Positions 13,185 to 25,800 of a DNA stretch of 64,000 nt are shown here, one piece after another. This DNA comes from Tetmemena sp. SeJ-2015 (Eukaryota; Ciliophora; Spirotrichea; Sporadotrichida; Oxytrichidae), in the NCBI GenBank assembly GCA_027382625.1, contig JAJKFJ010022811.1, positions 1 through 64,000 on the forward strand, written 5' to 3'. Below the pieces are notes generated by a model that did no database searches, had not been told where the DNA came from, and worked only from the letters and a program-made list of their open reading frames with translations. Position numbers and translations under genes: made by a program. Positions within the stretch are counted from its first letter, which is position 1, and each line of letters starts with the position of its first letter.

Positions 13185-14578
13185 ATGAGTAGCACAATTC
13201 AAAAGCTTTCTTTTTTATTTCCCAATCCTTGAAAATAGATCTGAGCAAATAGTCTGTTCATAGTATGTTACAAGTTTTATACCACTCTTGTGAAAGATCA
13301 ACTGAGCACTTCCTATCTCTGGTCTTTAGGATTTTTTCTAACATGTCAAACAACAGAATGAGTTTTAATTGTTGCATGCTCTTAATGCATCACTTGTATA
13401 ACTTCATTTACTATCCGATCCCTATCAACGAACTTCAAACATTGCTAAATCTCTCACTCAAAAATAATTCAGTTGGGATTGTCAAAGTCATCAATAATTT
13501 AGACTTTAAAGTTACTTAACAGCAGACAGTGGACTAGATGATGCAAAACTAAAACCTTTTTTCAAAAATGTTCAGCAAGACGCCCCCTACCATTAACGTA
13601 TTCGATGTTACTAGTGCTTTCAAGTAAACCTTAAACTCAGTAATAAGAATCACAGGTCTCGTGGATGAAATTAATCTTGAGTAAGAACCCTTCAATAGAA
13701 TTGACTTCTGGCTAAAAGGGGCTTCCAATAACTTAAAAAGAGAAGACTATTTTAAGTTAGTCTTTCTTTTATGTTTTAGACTAAGAAGTTTGTGTATACT
13801 TCCAGCAAGCATCTGGAGACCAAGTGGTTTTTAAGTATCATGTAGGTGCAGATGGGCTTTTCTCAGTAAACAAAAGAGACTCAACCCTAGGAAAGCACGC
13901 CTTACCTCCAAAGCTCTACCTACCTCTGAATCTGAATGGGCAACACCTATTCTCAGAGTCTGAGTTCAAAAGGATTGTTGATAAGCTGCCACTATTGAGT
14001 GACACTTTTAGATAGGCTTTATTATACCTTTATTTTTAGGATATCCTTCTGCGAGAACAGTTATTTGGTTCTTCAGAGGCTCAACTAGATTCACTTAAAA
14101 TCTATAAGGTGTATTTCCAAGGGCTGAATAAACAGAGGTTTGTGATAAACTTTTCCTACAAAATAGACAGGAGTGATGATTTCACTGTAGAACCAAGCTA
14201 GCTGATGAGGCTTGCAAAGGGAGACGTTAATAATATTTACAGGAAAGGATTTGAGATGGCTGAGGATGGCTCTGGCTAAGAGCAAGTATACACTATTTTG
14301 CTCAGCCCTCTATCTACTTAAGATGTATTCATGGCTGTGAAGAGCAGGATTAAGCAAGTCCTTGACTTTATTTTCTTCATAATTGATTTTTGATTTATTG
14401 GAGAGAGCGAGAATCTTAAGGATCCTACTTAAAATTTATTTTTGATTGTACCATAGTTTTATTTATGGATCACATACCTAATATTCTTTCTGAAAAATTC
14501 CAATTCAAACTGACTTCCAGCAATTAAAATGGCGACCAAATGTTTTAGCAATCTGCGCAATACTTTAACTTAAAATGA
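13185..14578 (+). CDS. Unrecognised 432-aa protein with four resolved IESs
   Basis: ATG at 13185 (MSSTIQKLS) and TGA at 14576-14578. Removing four pointer-bounded segments (11, 34, 27 and 23 bp) leaves 1299 bp, exactly 433 codons. The N-terminal third is hydrophobic and helical with many Leu, Cys and His; the C-terminal two thirds look like alternating beta and helical segments and end in a hydrophilic Q/N/F-rich tail. There is no signal peptide and no clear TM helix. No family was recognised. The gene lies 210 bp after the C2/TBC gene on the same strand. Confidence 0.7.
13207..13217 (+). other. Tiny IES, pointer TTTC (11 bp)
   Basis: TTTC at 13207-13210 and 13218-13221. Removal joins the start MSSTIQKL to SQSLKIDLSK and makes the whole gene a multiple of three. 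Confidence 0.6.
13744..13777 (+). other. IES, pointer AGACTA (34 bp)
   Basis: AGACTA at 13744-13749 and 13778-13783. Removal joins NNLKRED to QEVCVYFQQ and removes a frame shift. The interior is T-rich. Confidence 0.8.
14367..14393 (+). other. IES, pointer TTTATT (27 bp)
   Basis: TTTATT at 14367-14372 and 14394-14399. The segment carries an in-frame TGA at 14391. Removal joins KQVLDFI to GESENLKD. Confidence 0.8.
14435..14457 (+). other. IES, pointer TTTATTT (23 bp)
   Basis: TTTATTT at 14435-14441 and 14458-14464. Removal joins DPTQNLF to MDHIPNILSEKF and leads to the final stop at 14576. Confidence 0.75.
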
Positions 14579-14768
14579 ATTTAGATGCATGTAATAGACT
14601 AGAATGGAAGTATTAAGTAATTATCAAGATGAACGATTTTATAATTTGCATTTACTCTTTAAAAATTAACTACTCTAATTCAGTCTCAGACACTATCTCC
14701 TCGTAAATAATATGCATCTAAGATATATTTATGTTTTATTTTTTGCTCGTTCGAGATAAATTTCTGAA

Positions 14769-17700
14769 ATGCAGATATCGAAGATGTCCTTTAGCAATCC
14801 TGATTTCATTTTTGCTTAGCCAAGCGCCATTTCAAATCGAAAGTAGTCAACTATACCAGCTCTTGAACTGAGTAAGTTTATCAAATAGAAAGTTAGATTT
14901 CATATTTTATCTATTATATTCCTATTTAGAGATGATTATGTACTTTCTTATAAATTTGAATAACCCATTTTTAGGTGGCCTCAAATATATATTTTAATCT
15001 ATATAAAAAATATTATAAAAGAAATAAATATATCATCTATTTTGTTTATTATTTAATGGCCTTAAGAATAAAATACGAGAACAAGCAAACGGTTCTGTGA
15101 ACTAGTAAAAGAGTTTCAATTAAATTATTCTTTATAATTTAGATTAAACATTAAGTTAATTTCATTAAATCTAATGATTTAAAACCTGCAGCTTTCCTTC
15201 TTCAAGACTATTTATGATTCCTAGTATTTTATTATGCATTTAAATTATTGTTGTTCAATTTAAATTTGATAATTTAGTATAAAACTTTATAGAGTTAAAT
15301 AGAGGTAAAGAAGAGGATTTTTTTCGATATTCAAGCTATTGAAATTAAAGACTTTCTAATGGATAGGTATAGTTTTAATTTGAGGAATAAAATTCAAACA
15401 CCTCCTAAAACGAGCAACTTAGTCTATTTTATTTTTATGTCAAAATTTCGGCAGAACTGATGTTGAGGCCAAATCAATTCAATTTCTCGCAATTAATTAT
15501 TTATTGTCGCTTTAAATCAGAATCTTAGCCAGATTATTTGGACAAAGGAATTTAAAAACCCAAAGTTCAAGGTACAAATAGAGTTACTGTTTAACAATCA
15601 TTTTAATTTGATCACAAAAACTAATTTATAGATTTCTCTCACAAGAAACAAATGGACATGAAATTTATATTAAGGGAATATTATTTTTTAAATCTCTTAA
15701 AGCGTCAGACCCAAAACCATAATAGAGGGAAAGCAACTCATCTCCACAGGGGGTGTCCCCTAGTTTTAGAGTCTAGAGGAAATAAAATATCAATGTTAAT
15801 GAAATATTATTTTAGAGCAATGATAACTAGGGACAGGCCGATAACAATATCTTCTTCTCATGGTAGACTAAGCCCTCTGGAGAAGCAAACAAACCTGCCC
15901 AAGATTTCAAGAAGTGTAAACTCCATTTTCTTATTAACTTTCTTATAGAGAGCACTTCCCAGTTCAACTTTTTAAAAATTGTGCTTCTATTTTGACTTTC
16001 AAGAAGACAGGAGCGACTATCAGAATAATGAGAGAGATGATGACATCCCTTCCAACTTAGACTACTTAATGGAGAAAAATAATGCTTCAATTAGAAAGGG
16101 AAGAGCAATAGAGCCTGAAAATGAAGATTAAAATCATCTTTATGAAAATTCAGAAGAGTCCATGCAGAAAAAGAATCAACCACCCAGGTTTGACTAAAAT
16201 TTGTTATTTTTCACGTATTTCCAAAAGACTATGGGAATCTGAACACTTAGAAGTTTCAGGAGAATTACATGAGCAACACTTATAGCATTTCTTCACCCAC
16301 ACTCAAACACTAGCCCTCTAATGAGGATTACGCTGAACTTGTTAAGACAATAAAAAGAGCGAGGTTAGACTCTCTGCTTGGAATAAGCCACTCTATTTCT
16401 AATTTACTATTTTACACAACTTCCTGATGAACTAGGATAATCTAAATCAACAGCAGCAAGTTGGCAGCTACAAGATTTTCGATTTGGGAAACAAGCAATA
16501 TAGAGACTGTTCACTACAAGACATTTTAAACTTCAATCTAATCCTTAGAACTGTAAACACTTTTGGTCGAAAGTAAAGTATCCTGGTAGACAGTCTTAAT
16601 ACTCCTTCTTTTAATGAAGGAGGTTTTGGGCGCTCTGCCCCTGGACTTTTAGTCTCTCAAATCCATTATGAATTAAAACTGTATTTTCTTGCACAAAAAT
16701 TTAAATGATTATCTGATAATGCTGACATCAATAAATGAGCAAGCTCTATCTACTGTGTTGAGTACCTACTAATTAAATCCACTTCTAATCTGGGAGGTTA
16801 TATTGAAGTAGCAGTATGATAAAGTTTTGCAGATCGATGATAGCACAGTCTTCTATAATATAGAAATCATAGAGGAGAACTAGATCTAGAAAAAGTACAC
16901 TCTTAAGATAATCCACCTCATCAAGAGAAATCTCTTCTTTGTTATCACCAATCAAAAATTCAATTTTATATTTTGTGATAGAAATTTATTAAAATCAGTA
17001 AGGTTAAGCTCCATTTATGAACTTGATGAAGAAGATCTACAGATTCTAGAGCTTGGACCAATACTTCTAGAAAGCTTTAAACAACCAAGCTCCATAGTCT
17101 CCTTAATCCCCAGAATCTCCATAAAGGAATGGAATGCGCTAAATTGCTTCTTCACTTAGTCAAGGCACTAATTAAGTTGTATAATAATATATATTTACAT
17201 GTAATGGAAGGTACTTAAAGAGTCAGCAATGCGGGTGATAGCATTAGAAGCAGTGATAAGAAGAGAAGACGCTCGATTCATTAGAAAAGACCCTCCAGTG
17301 AAATCAGGTTGAAGATAGTTGGTCAAATGGATACAAGCCACTTTAACATGGAAAACGAAGGCAGGGATTAGAGATAAGACTAAGCTGAAACTTAGGCCAA
17401 CCAAAAGATAACAACACAGCTAGAAACAGCAAGAAGCGGAGGAGAAAATGATAATTTGATGAATCAAATTCAAGAAGAGAGGGATGAGCCCATCTAAGTC
17501 TAGGAGATCATATAATGAATTTATTTCTCACTGAGTTTAATCAAGTTGAAAGGGTTAAACAGTCCGACCTAATTCAGAGATAAGAAGTAGCTAAGAGTCT
17601 CTATCAATCCTAACCAGAATAACATTCTTTAATTTAAACTTAATCTTTAAATTCTATTATGATTCAGTCTCAAATTGTCTACGAAGAGTCTAGTAGCACA

Positions 17701-18660
17701 AGCCACTAGTATGAAGAAATAAGTGAGAAATTTGAGGAAAGTATGTCTTATGCTTGAACATTACTTTCATTTTTGCTTCAGAGTTTGTGGGGGGTGGTGC
17801 GACTTTTCACAAAACTCAAACCATCGGGCCACAGCAGTTCAATGAAAAGGGAAACAGCCTGCTGTTGACTTGCGAGGACATTTTATATGGAATCATCGAT
17901 GATAGCATGAGGAAGATAGAGCCTATAATCTTGAGATTTGAAAGAGAAGCCCAAGCCCTCAACAACCTTAGTCTTAACCTATTGATAGCTATGATTATGA
18001 ATATATAAATTACAATAGTACTTAAAGTATTTAATAAGTCACTACGAGAAATTGGACTTTGTTAGGCGATCTCACATGGCTAAGGACGTGATGGTACAGT
18101 TTGAAAATGATTTGGACATCAAAGCTAGATTTTTCAGATCGCTCAAGAAAAAGTCTTATCTCTCCTTAAAGATGAAAGTAAGACAACTTTTTAATTATCC
18201 AATATATTTGTATAGCTCTTGTTGAAGTTTTTGAAAGGGAGACTTCATAATTAAATTTAACTATTTCATAAGTAGATATTTATTATAATTCGATGATAGT
18301 AATGAAGAAGTCGAAGTAACTGATATCTCTAAGCGATCAGACTTACGAGAATATAGTAGATAACGGACTTAATGAGCATTCTGATAAGCTAAATAACATC
18401 ATGAAGAGCTTAACTGTAATGACAGTAGTCGTGCTACCCTACAATTAATTCGTGATAAAGTTTGCAGCTCTATTCAAAATGTCTTTAATTGAATGTAGTG
18501 AGCGGCTTCTTTGGTATGAATTAAATTTAATTAGAACGTGCCAGTACCATGGATGGCAGAAGATGAAAGCAATATTCTTCCATTCTTCCTGCTCTTTATC
18601 ATCTCCTCTATCGTGGCTATCTTTTTCTATTTGGCCCTTAAATCAGCTAAATGGGTCTGA
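14769..18660 (+). CDS. CorA/Alr1-type Mg2+ transporter, copy 1 (IES-interrupted)
   Basis: The C-terminal half matches the CorA-Mrs2-Alr1 (2-TM-GxN) superfamily: a conserved LTCEDILYGIIDDSMRKIEP helix (about 17860-17920), the long helix SDQTYENIVDN leading into TM1, the signature GFFGMN split by an IES at 18518, then a short loop and TM2 ending in KSAKWV and TGA at 18658-18660. Such proteins form pentameric Mg2+ channels in membranes. The cytosolic N-terminal half (about 15650-17500) is S/N/Q-rich and contains a block (LIWEVILKQQYDKVLQIDD) shared with copy 2. Four IESs near the 3' end are well defined; others upstream are not. The start is uncertain (14769 or 14784). Confidence 0.75.
18177..18213 (+). 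other. IES, pointer AG (37 bp)
   Basis: AG at 18177-18178 and 18214-18215. The segment begins GTAAG and ends TATAG and so resembles an intron, but splicing there shifts the frame. Excision by the AG pair gives MKALVEVFERET, which aligns with copy 2. Confidence 0.6.
18244..18264 (+). other. IES, pointer TTCATAA (21 bp)
   Basis: TTCATAA at 18244-18250 and 18265-18271. Excision gives RETSQVDIYYNSMIV, which matches the WLYNSEII region of copy 2 in register. Confidence 0.8.
18452..18497 (+). other. IES, pointer GTGA (46 bp)
   Basis: GTGA at 18452-18455 and 18498-18501. Excision joins VVVLPYNQF to VSGFFGMN. Reading it as a GT-AG intron would create a TGA at the junction. Confidence 0.8.
18518..18533 (+). 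other. IES inside the GMN selectivity-filter codon, pointer GAA (16 bp)
   Basis: GAA at 18518-18520 and 18534-18536 flank TTAAATTTAATTA. Excision restores GMNVPVPWMAED. The Asn codon of GMN is assembled from both sides (AA from the pointer, C from the next MDS). Confidence 0.8.
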
Positions 18661-19355
18661 GCTATTTTATTAGACTTATCATGCTGCTAACAAATATTAG
18701 TGGTTATAAAAGCATTTTAAAAGTAGTTAAATCTGAAAGTTTAAAAGTGGAAGATTCTTAAAAATATTTAAATTTAAGAAGTAAATTGACTGCTTTTAAC
18801 ATTATATTCCTATTTAATTACGCTTTATATTAACCTAAAATACATTAAATCTTATTTTAAGTGGATGGGGTAAATTTAAATTTGATTTTAAGTTATATAA
18901 TATTAAGTTTGCAAGGTAATATGTTAATTTTTCTTTCTTAATTTTAAATCTCTAAATATATTTTTAACCCATCGGCGAGAAAAAGAAATAATTTTGCGAA
19001 ATTCTCTTATTAATATTCCCAAAGTTTAAACTTAAATATGAAAATATGGTTTTTTTTTTCTCCAAAAAATTCTTGATTTTTTCTAATAGAAAAATATCGA
19101 TATTGATTAGGGGTTAGATCAAAATACAGAGAGATAAGCAAACACAGTTGCAAGAAAGCCTAAGTTTAAGGAGTCGGACTCCATGTTTGAAAAGCTATAT
19201 ATTTATTATAATAAGTTATGAGAATCGTTAGATTAATTATTCTAAGATGTGGTGACTCCAACTTTAATTAAAAAGTGGTCGATTAAATTTTAAGAATGGA
19301 GTGGCGGTTGATTAATTAAAGATCAGGATCAGGTGGCTGGCGGCTGAGATTAAAG

Positions 19356-19403
19356 TTGTTCGACTCGCTGCAAATACTACTAATGCTACTACTACTACTA
19401 CTA

Positions 19404-19476
<73 letters not shown>

Positions 19477-19496
19477 GCTTCCTACGAGTCGAACAA
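19356..19496. repeat. 12-bp perfect inverted repeat enclosing the CTA tract
   Basis: TTGTTCGACTCG at 19356-19367 is the exact reverse complement of CGAGTCGAACAA at 19485-19496. The arms are more G/C-rich than the surrounding spacer and enclose 117 bp, mostly the CTA repeat. Folded, this would be a hairpin with a large loop. Function unknown; it could be the edge of a small mobile element or a structured RNA. Confidence 0.7.
19386..19476. repeat. (CTA)n trinucleotide microsatellite
   Basis: About 30 CTA units, with one imperfection (CTATACTA) near 19401. On the minus strand a frame reads as poly-Ser (AGT), but it lacks any neighbouring coding signal, so I regard it as non-coding. Confidence 0.9.
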
Positions 19497-19794
19497 ATAT
19501 TTTCGAGGTAAGTTCATTCTTCATTTGTATTTACTCCATTTACGCAATTAACCTTGATCTTGTACTATAAGCATTAAATTCTTAAAATGAGATGAAATTT
19601 TTATATCCTACAATATATCTTTCAAAAATTAAATTTTGTTAAATTTATATCACATTTAGGTTTTTATTTCCAGCTAAATCTCTTTTATAATTTAAAAATA
19701 GAAGAAGCTCGTCTTAAAAAGAGTTTATAATATTTGTAATCGATTAATTATTAAAATCTAAAAGCAGGAGATAAGGTCCCGTGAATAAAATACA

Positions 19795-22214
19795 ATGATC
19801 AGTCAAAATAGCTTCAAAAGTAAACCAAAAATATCGAATGAAACTTATAGATCTCAAAGTTGAAAGATAAAAGACACTCAAACAAGAGAAAAAGAAGCAC
19901 AACTAATCCTTAGAGCAGACTATTGTGAGAACGCCCACCGGAGAACTCTATATTGATAGTTCCATCAGAGTTATTTTTATCTTCAATTTTTATTTAAATG
20001 AGCGCAAAAGCATCACTCATAACAAATTTAGTAAACATGTGAAATGCAAATTTTTTTAAATAATAATTTAGTAAGCATGGAAACATATTTAACTGCAATT
20101 TAGAAAAGATGATAAGTAGTTTAATGTGTTCCAGAGCGAAGTGTTAAATCGAAATCAAGAACCTAAACTATATTATTTAATCCTAAACAAGAAATGAACT
20201 CACAAGATAACTAAACTCTGAGTGTTACTTATATATTCTTTACATATTTTACTCCATCAAATTAAAATCTCAACAAAATAAAGAGACAAACCTTTGGCCT
20301 CCAAAGTCCCTCTTAGTTACTTGAACACTCGAACTCAAGTAGTCAAATGCCCCAGCCCCTAATCAATAAACTATTCACCGCAAGCGTCACATAGTAGCAA
20401 GATCAATAACTTATCAACTCTTAGTAGCAGCAGCAATAGTAGCAGCTTTACTAGTAGCAATTTCTGCTCTATCAGCAATAGACTATTGGTATTATTTTAA
20501 GTTTCGTTTTGAATCTCTGATGAATGAACAACAGCAAATGTAGAATTAGATTCAGAAAGAACAAAGCAATCAAGTCCCGAGAATAAGTAATCAAAAATAG
20601 GTGTCAGTAGCTGATATTCAAGGCTCACCAGATATCCAAAATAACATCTAAGCATCATCAGAATTCGCACAAAAGTTAAGAGGAATCTCTATTAATTTAA
20701 AGTTTTTCTTGGGATAAGCCTTAGCTGAAAACTTGAAGAATTTTTCTACTGTAAGCTTTGGGGGTATTTAAGAAGATAAGAATTAAAATGGAATTAAGGA
20801 GTAATCCCCGTAAGGATATAAATTAATACGCGCATAGCTAGAATAACCATATCAGGAGATGCTTGTCAACCCATGAAGTCATCAATGGCTGTGACCGCCA
20901 CCTTCATTAAGACGTAAGAATATTGTGGACTAGAACAACCTAGCACCCCAGATAGCTCCCATTCCGAGCCTCTTGAGTCTGACTGGACTATGCTAAGCTT
21001 AAAAATCCGTATTTGCTGGTTACTCTTAAAGGCAAAAAAAAGATATAGGCCTCCTAATAGATCAATGAAACTCTAAGGTGTTAGGTGAGGCTTCAGATGG
21101 CATGACGTAGAGTAATGCCAGTGTTCTAGCCAGACATACTATTTCCGCAGAATATGCTAAATCGGTACCGAACCCTTATGACCCTTCCTCGATTTACTTA
21201 GTTATTTAACTGTCAATCTCTTAGTGGCTCCTACAATCCGCAGAGAGGGGTTCGTAAATCTAGGGTCAAGAGTTAAAGGACTTTTTGAGTAGTGTTCTAT
21301 TCGCAAGCTTAAAGGCCCATCATAGATCTCATTTAAATTCTCTACACTTCTCACCGAGGGAAAACTAAACTAAATTGCCTCTATAGGAAAAGCGCAAGGA
21401 CAATATGCAATTGAGTAAAGGCTGCCTAATCCCCTACTCAAGGCAATCCAATTTTGATGCGACGTCACATATCCCTGATTTTAACTTTCTAATTTAATAA
21501 TCCTACAGAGGTATTAACCCCCAAGTCTAGCCCTAATATTACGAGCAAGACCCTTCCTTCTTTTTTAATGCGTAACAAAATGGATCCCTTAATGGTTCTT
21601 AGCAAAATCTCTAAACATAATAGACTTCTGTCTTCGCTGACGGCACTCTCCCGCCACCTAGATCTCGTTTTCAAAGCTTTAACCCTACCATGTATAAATA
21701 GTTCCTCGCCTCACAAGGATAATCATAAAATAGTAATAGTGGTGAAAATTATATGCTACCTAACTTCAACCTGAGTGGGGATAATGGAGGTATGCCCACG
21801 CTAAGAGGCTAAAATTTCCCGCATGTAGACGTAAATGTTAACGGCAATTTGATATATACTTAAAATACCGAGATTAGGTCAGCTAAACTAGTATTAAATT
21901 TAAATTTAGAACCTAGATGCTCTATTTGTTTTCTCATCCCTACTTTTATTTATACTTTAAAATTTATTTTTCAGATAATAAAGGTTTAATGTGAAGGAGT
22001 AATTATACTACGGTTCCCAAATTTCACCAAACGTACATATCATGAACAGTAAAGGCTCCATCAAACTCCCTAAACAAACTAGCTTAAATAGGAATTATTT
22101 ATAGCTTTGAGAAAAAGTCAATCTACAACCCATCGCAAAGTATTCTTCCACAATAATTAATTTTTAAATTCATTCAATACATTATTTATTCCAGTTATAA
22201 TTAATTACGCTTGA
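19795..22214 (+). CDS. Gln-rich low-complexity protein, IES-interrupted
   Basis: The clearest stop-reassignment case in the window: around 20400 a run of TAG, TAA, CAA and CAG codons encodes poly-Gln (QQQQQQQQLYQQQ). A long frame follows from about 20500 to 20880 and another from 20900 to the TGA at 22212-22214. The product is rich in Q, N, S and P, with no recognised domain. One in-frame TGA (21070) can be removed as a 24-bp IES with pointer TAG. A first exon or MDS around 19795-19970 (ending TPTGELYIDSS) seems separated from the rest by about 300 bp of AT-rich DNA. The last 300 bp are AT-rich, so the true stop may be earlier. Confidence 0.55.
21058..21081 (+). other. Candidate IES, pointer TAG (24 bp)
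   Basis: TAG at 21058-21060 and 21082-21084 bracket the only in-frame TGA of a long frame. Removal keeps frame (GLLIGEASDGM). Confidence 0.4.
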
Positions 22215-22803
22215 ATTCGATAACTCACATTTAAATAGATTAAATATATTTAAAATTAAAATTTAAAACTGATTTACAAAATTATAAAGGAACTACATCA
22301 TGAGCTAAAAGTTTTTCAGATTTCATATTTTTATTATGATTCCTCAAATATTTCAAACATTGAACATCAAGCTTCATCGCCATCTAATAAAATTATTTTA
22401 ATCTGAATAGGAGCTGGAAAACACGCCTGACATGGGTAAACAAGGAGTGTCTCAAGCACTCTCAGACTTCTACAAATTAATTTTATCTTTCTATATTTTG
22501 ACTCTGGTATCTTTGACAGTAACTAAAAAGCATAGATTATGCCTTCCTAAGAACAGTTTAAATAATTATGACTTTTTTATACATTCATTCAATTAACTTC
22601 AATGAAGTATGACTTTTTTAGTTGAGGCTGCCTAAGTTTTAGAACAGTAAACCCAGTTAATAAAGAGAATGCAATTTATAACTATATGGCTATTTAGCAT
22701 AGAAACAAACAGCATGAGTCCAATTAGTCCCTTGCTTCAGAAGTAGAACTATTAACAATATATTTCAATTGTATTCTTACTTCAATTTCATTTAAACCAG
22801 AAC
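22215..22803. other. Intergenic AT-rich spacer
   Basis: No coding frame or repeat was seen between the Gln-rich gene and CorA copy 2. The promoter of the latter must lie here, but no motif stands out. Confidence 0.5.
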
Positions 22804-25800
22804 ATGAACGCTTCAGTCGAGGTGGGCCCTCGAAATAGCAACCCTCCTCCCAAAATGTCACTGATGTCGGCTCTCACACCACATTTCAAGGAAGTAACTT
22901 CCAAAGCAGTTGGCTAGAGATCTACAGTCGAGACTGTGGAGAGACTCAGTGCGATTAAGGATAGCCGCAGAAAGAGCAAGAATTTAGGTTTAAATGTAAT
23001 ACCTACTTTTTTTATTTCTATTTACTAATTCTGAGGGGAAAGTACTTAAGGAACGTAAGCAAACAGGTAGTAGAAAAGATTATAAGAGGTGTAAGTGAAT
23101 ATATCCTCATCTCACTTTCCCTTTCTCTTTTGTCAACAATCTCTTAAACAATTCTATAGAAAATACTCCACAGCTAAATATGTCCAAGCAAAATTCAAAC
23201 ATGTACCTACCTGAGCTGCATAGGCAGATGACTAAGAGCAGTGTCAGAAAGAGGGCTAAGCCCAATTTCTTGCAATAAATTTCATAGTATTTATAACAAA
23301 ATTTCAATCACAGCAAGAGCTTAGGAAGTCATAAGTTGGCTTTTAAATTATTAGATTAAACTAAGTAAAGACAAATTCTTAGAGAAGAAGATGAAGAGTA
23401 TGATAGCGGATTGATAATGCCAAACTTGAAGAGCAGAAGCACATCCCAGAGACATAATATCTATAACGATTCAGATGTGTAGGAAGATGAGAACAGTAAC
23501 CTCTATCATGCAAATAATGCCTAGAGTTACAGAAAGTAGTCAACCATTGTGAATCCTCCAAGTAACGAAGAGTACACTGAGGTCATCAAATCATTCATGA
23601 GAGCAAGACTAGATTCTCTTCTTGGCCTGAGTCATAACTTATATCGCCATTCTATTCTTGTATTGTAAACTTCCTGAATCAGAATCAAAATTAAGGGGAC
23701 GAAAAGAAAGCTCCTGATATGAGAAAATCTGAAATTTTAAAGCTCTCAGGAGCAGCAATCGCCGCAGCACTAGATGACAAATTTGGGAATACAGGCAACT
23801 ACAAAATTTTTGACCTGGGCAATCAGCAGTTTAAAGACTGCACTCTTTAAGATGTATTGGGCTTTAACAATCAACTGATGAGGTTGAAGCCCTTTTAGAA
23901 GCGCCCCAGTTTGCTTTTAGATACTGAATCTGCAAAGAATTACTTCAACCAGCTTCATCTTTCTAAGTATCCCTCTAATGTTAAACAGGACTATTCTCAC
24001 TATTTGAATATGTGTGAGTAGAATTATTTATTCACTACATGATTTTAATGACTAACTTGAACGAGGAAGTACTGACAAGTATCTTAACTGCCTTTCATTT
24101 GAATCCTATACTCCTTTGGGAGATAATCTTGAAGTAACAGTATGATAAAGTTTTCTATGTGGATGATGAAACAGTATTTTATAACATTGAAATAATTGAG
24201 GAGGACCAATTACAGAAGAAGTTTGTGGTCAAAATCAAACCCATCAAATTTGATTCATACATGAAATCTTTCATTTAGAAATAGTAAGTAAATAAGATAA
24301 CTATTTTAATGAATAGTCCATTTAATATAGAAGAATACAATGCTAATATTTACAGAGCATGCAGGATTCACCCCAATGATGGATTTAATGAAAAAGATAT
24401 TCATCATCAAATTTATAATTATGATGAATTTTATTCAAGTTTGAGAGCCTTGATGAGTACTTTACTATTCTTAGATCTAATTAATTTAAATTTTATAATT
24501 AGAAATTAATAAAAGACATGCATAATTTAGGATAGCAATAATATGATAGACAAAATAAGCGGCTAAGGAAAAAGACATCTTATAGTTGGGCCGCTAAGCC
24601 CACCAAAATAGTCCAACGCTGCTTAATATCAAGAGAGTCAGGGGTAGTAGAGTGAAATATCTGTCATCAAGAATTAAATGCTTGCAATATTATTTTTAGT
24701 TAGAATCAAACCATTCCCTAGTCAAATAATTAAATAAGCTCTTTTGGCATTTTTAAATATGGGTGAGATGTCACCTGACTTATATAACCGCAGAGGAGCT
24801 CCTTTTGAGATTTAAACAGGAAACACTTTAAAATCTGGAAAGCACCTAGACAAGAATAAGATAATTAATCAATTATCGTTATCATCTCATCTGTAAAGTA
24901 TTTTGATAAACATGAATTTTGGACAAGGATCAGTTTCAGGAAGTTCAAAGCCAGGACTGTTCGGAGCTTTAGCGAGCGCAATGAGTGGAAGCGGAGAAAA
25001 CAGTAGTGGCAAGAGAGGAAATATTGGCGTTGGTTTTGCCGAACTAGCAGGGAGAAATTCAGGCTAATCGAATCCAAGAAACAGTGATAAGCAAAAAGGA
25101 AGAATCAGCAAGGATGTAGATTGATAATTTAAACATGCTTATCATGAATCACTATTTTAATATGTAGAGAGCTCGAGGGAAATTAAACAAAGCAGTCCTG
25201 GAAGCAGACAGGGAAAGTAGAAACACGACTATTTTTACTAAAATCCGGGAGGGTCGGGTCATGATAGCAAAGATAAGATCAAATAGAAGGATAAGAGAAA
25301 ATTAAGCAAAGACTCCTTAAAAAATAGGATTAAGTACTAAGGATAGATATCAGTTGACAACCTTGAGGAATATAGAAAAGTGAGATAGGAAGGAATGAGC
25401 AGCAACAATTATGATGGAGAAGTTGGGGAGAGTTGAGTTAACACAAATGAAGATTTCGGAGACACTTCAAGAAAATTCTTGCTGAACGGTCAGCTCGATG
25501 ACATCCTTCTCGGAGATAAAATTTTCAAGTCAATGCCAAATTTTATGAAAAATATTAAGATGAGTAAGTGTCGGCAAGATTTAAGGATGCAGAGGGTACA
25601 GTGAACTTAGAAGATGTCAAGTTGAATATAAAAAGAAAGAGTAAGGAGTCTTAGCAATCTTAGTCCAGAGAGATTGGCAGCCCTACAAGCTAAAGAAAGT
25701 AGCAGCCCTCTCAATCAAGCTTTGATTTTTATAACTAGGCAAAGAATGTGTTCAAGCAAGCAACTTTTGCTTTCTAAGGAGACTCTATTGAAAATTCAGA

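Larger units (their letters stand above)
18661..19794. other. Intergenic region with no supported gene
   Basis: AT-rich spacer between CorA copy 1 and the next + gene. Apart from the (CTA)n tract and its flanking inverted repeat (see separate entries), it also holds a short palindrome with GGAGTC / GACTCC arms at about 19171-19183. I saw no coding frame with the Gln-codon signature of the neighbours. Confidence 0.55.

Noticed and set aside
18452..18497. GT-AG intron in CorA copy 1
   Set aside because: Splicing at GTGATA...TGTAG produces a TGA at the junction; the GTGA pointer pair restores VSGFFGMN.
19312..19524. Minus-strand poly-Ser frame across the CTA repeat
   Set aside because: It is only the translation of the microsatellite, with no neighbouring coding signal and no Gln-coded TAA/TAG pattern.
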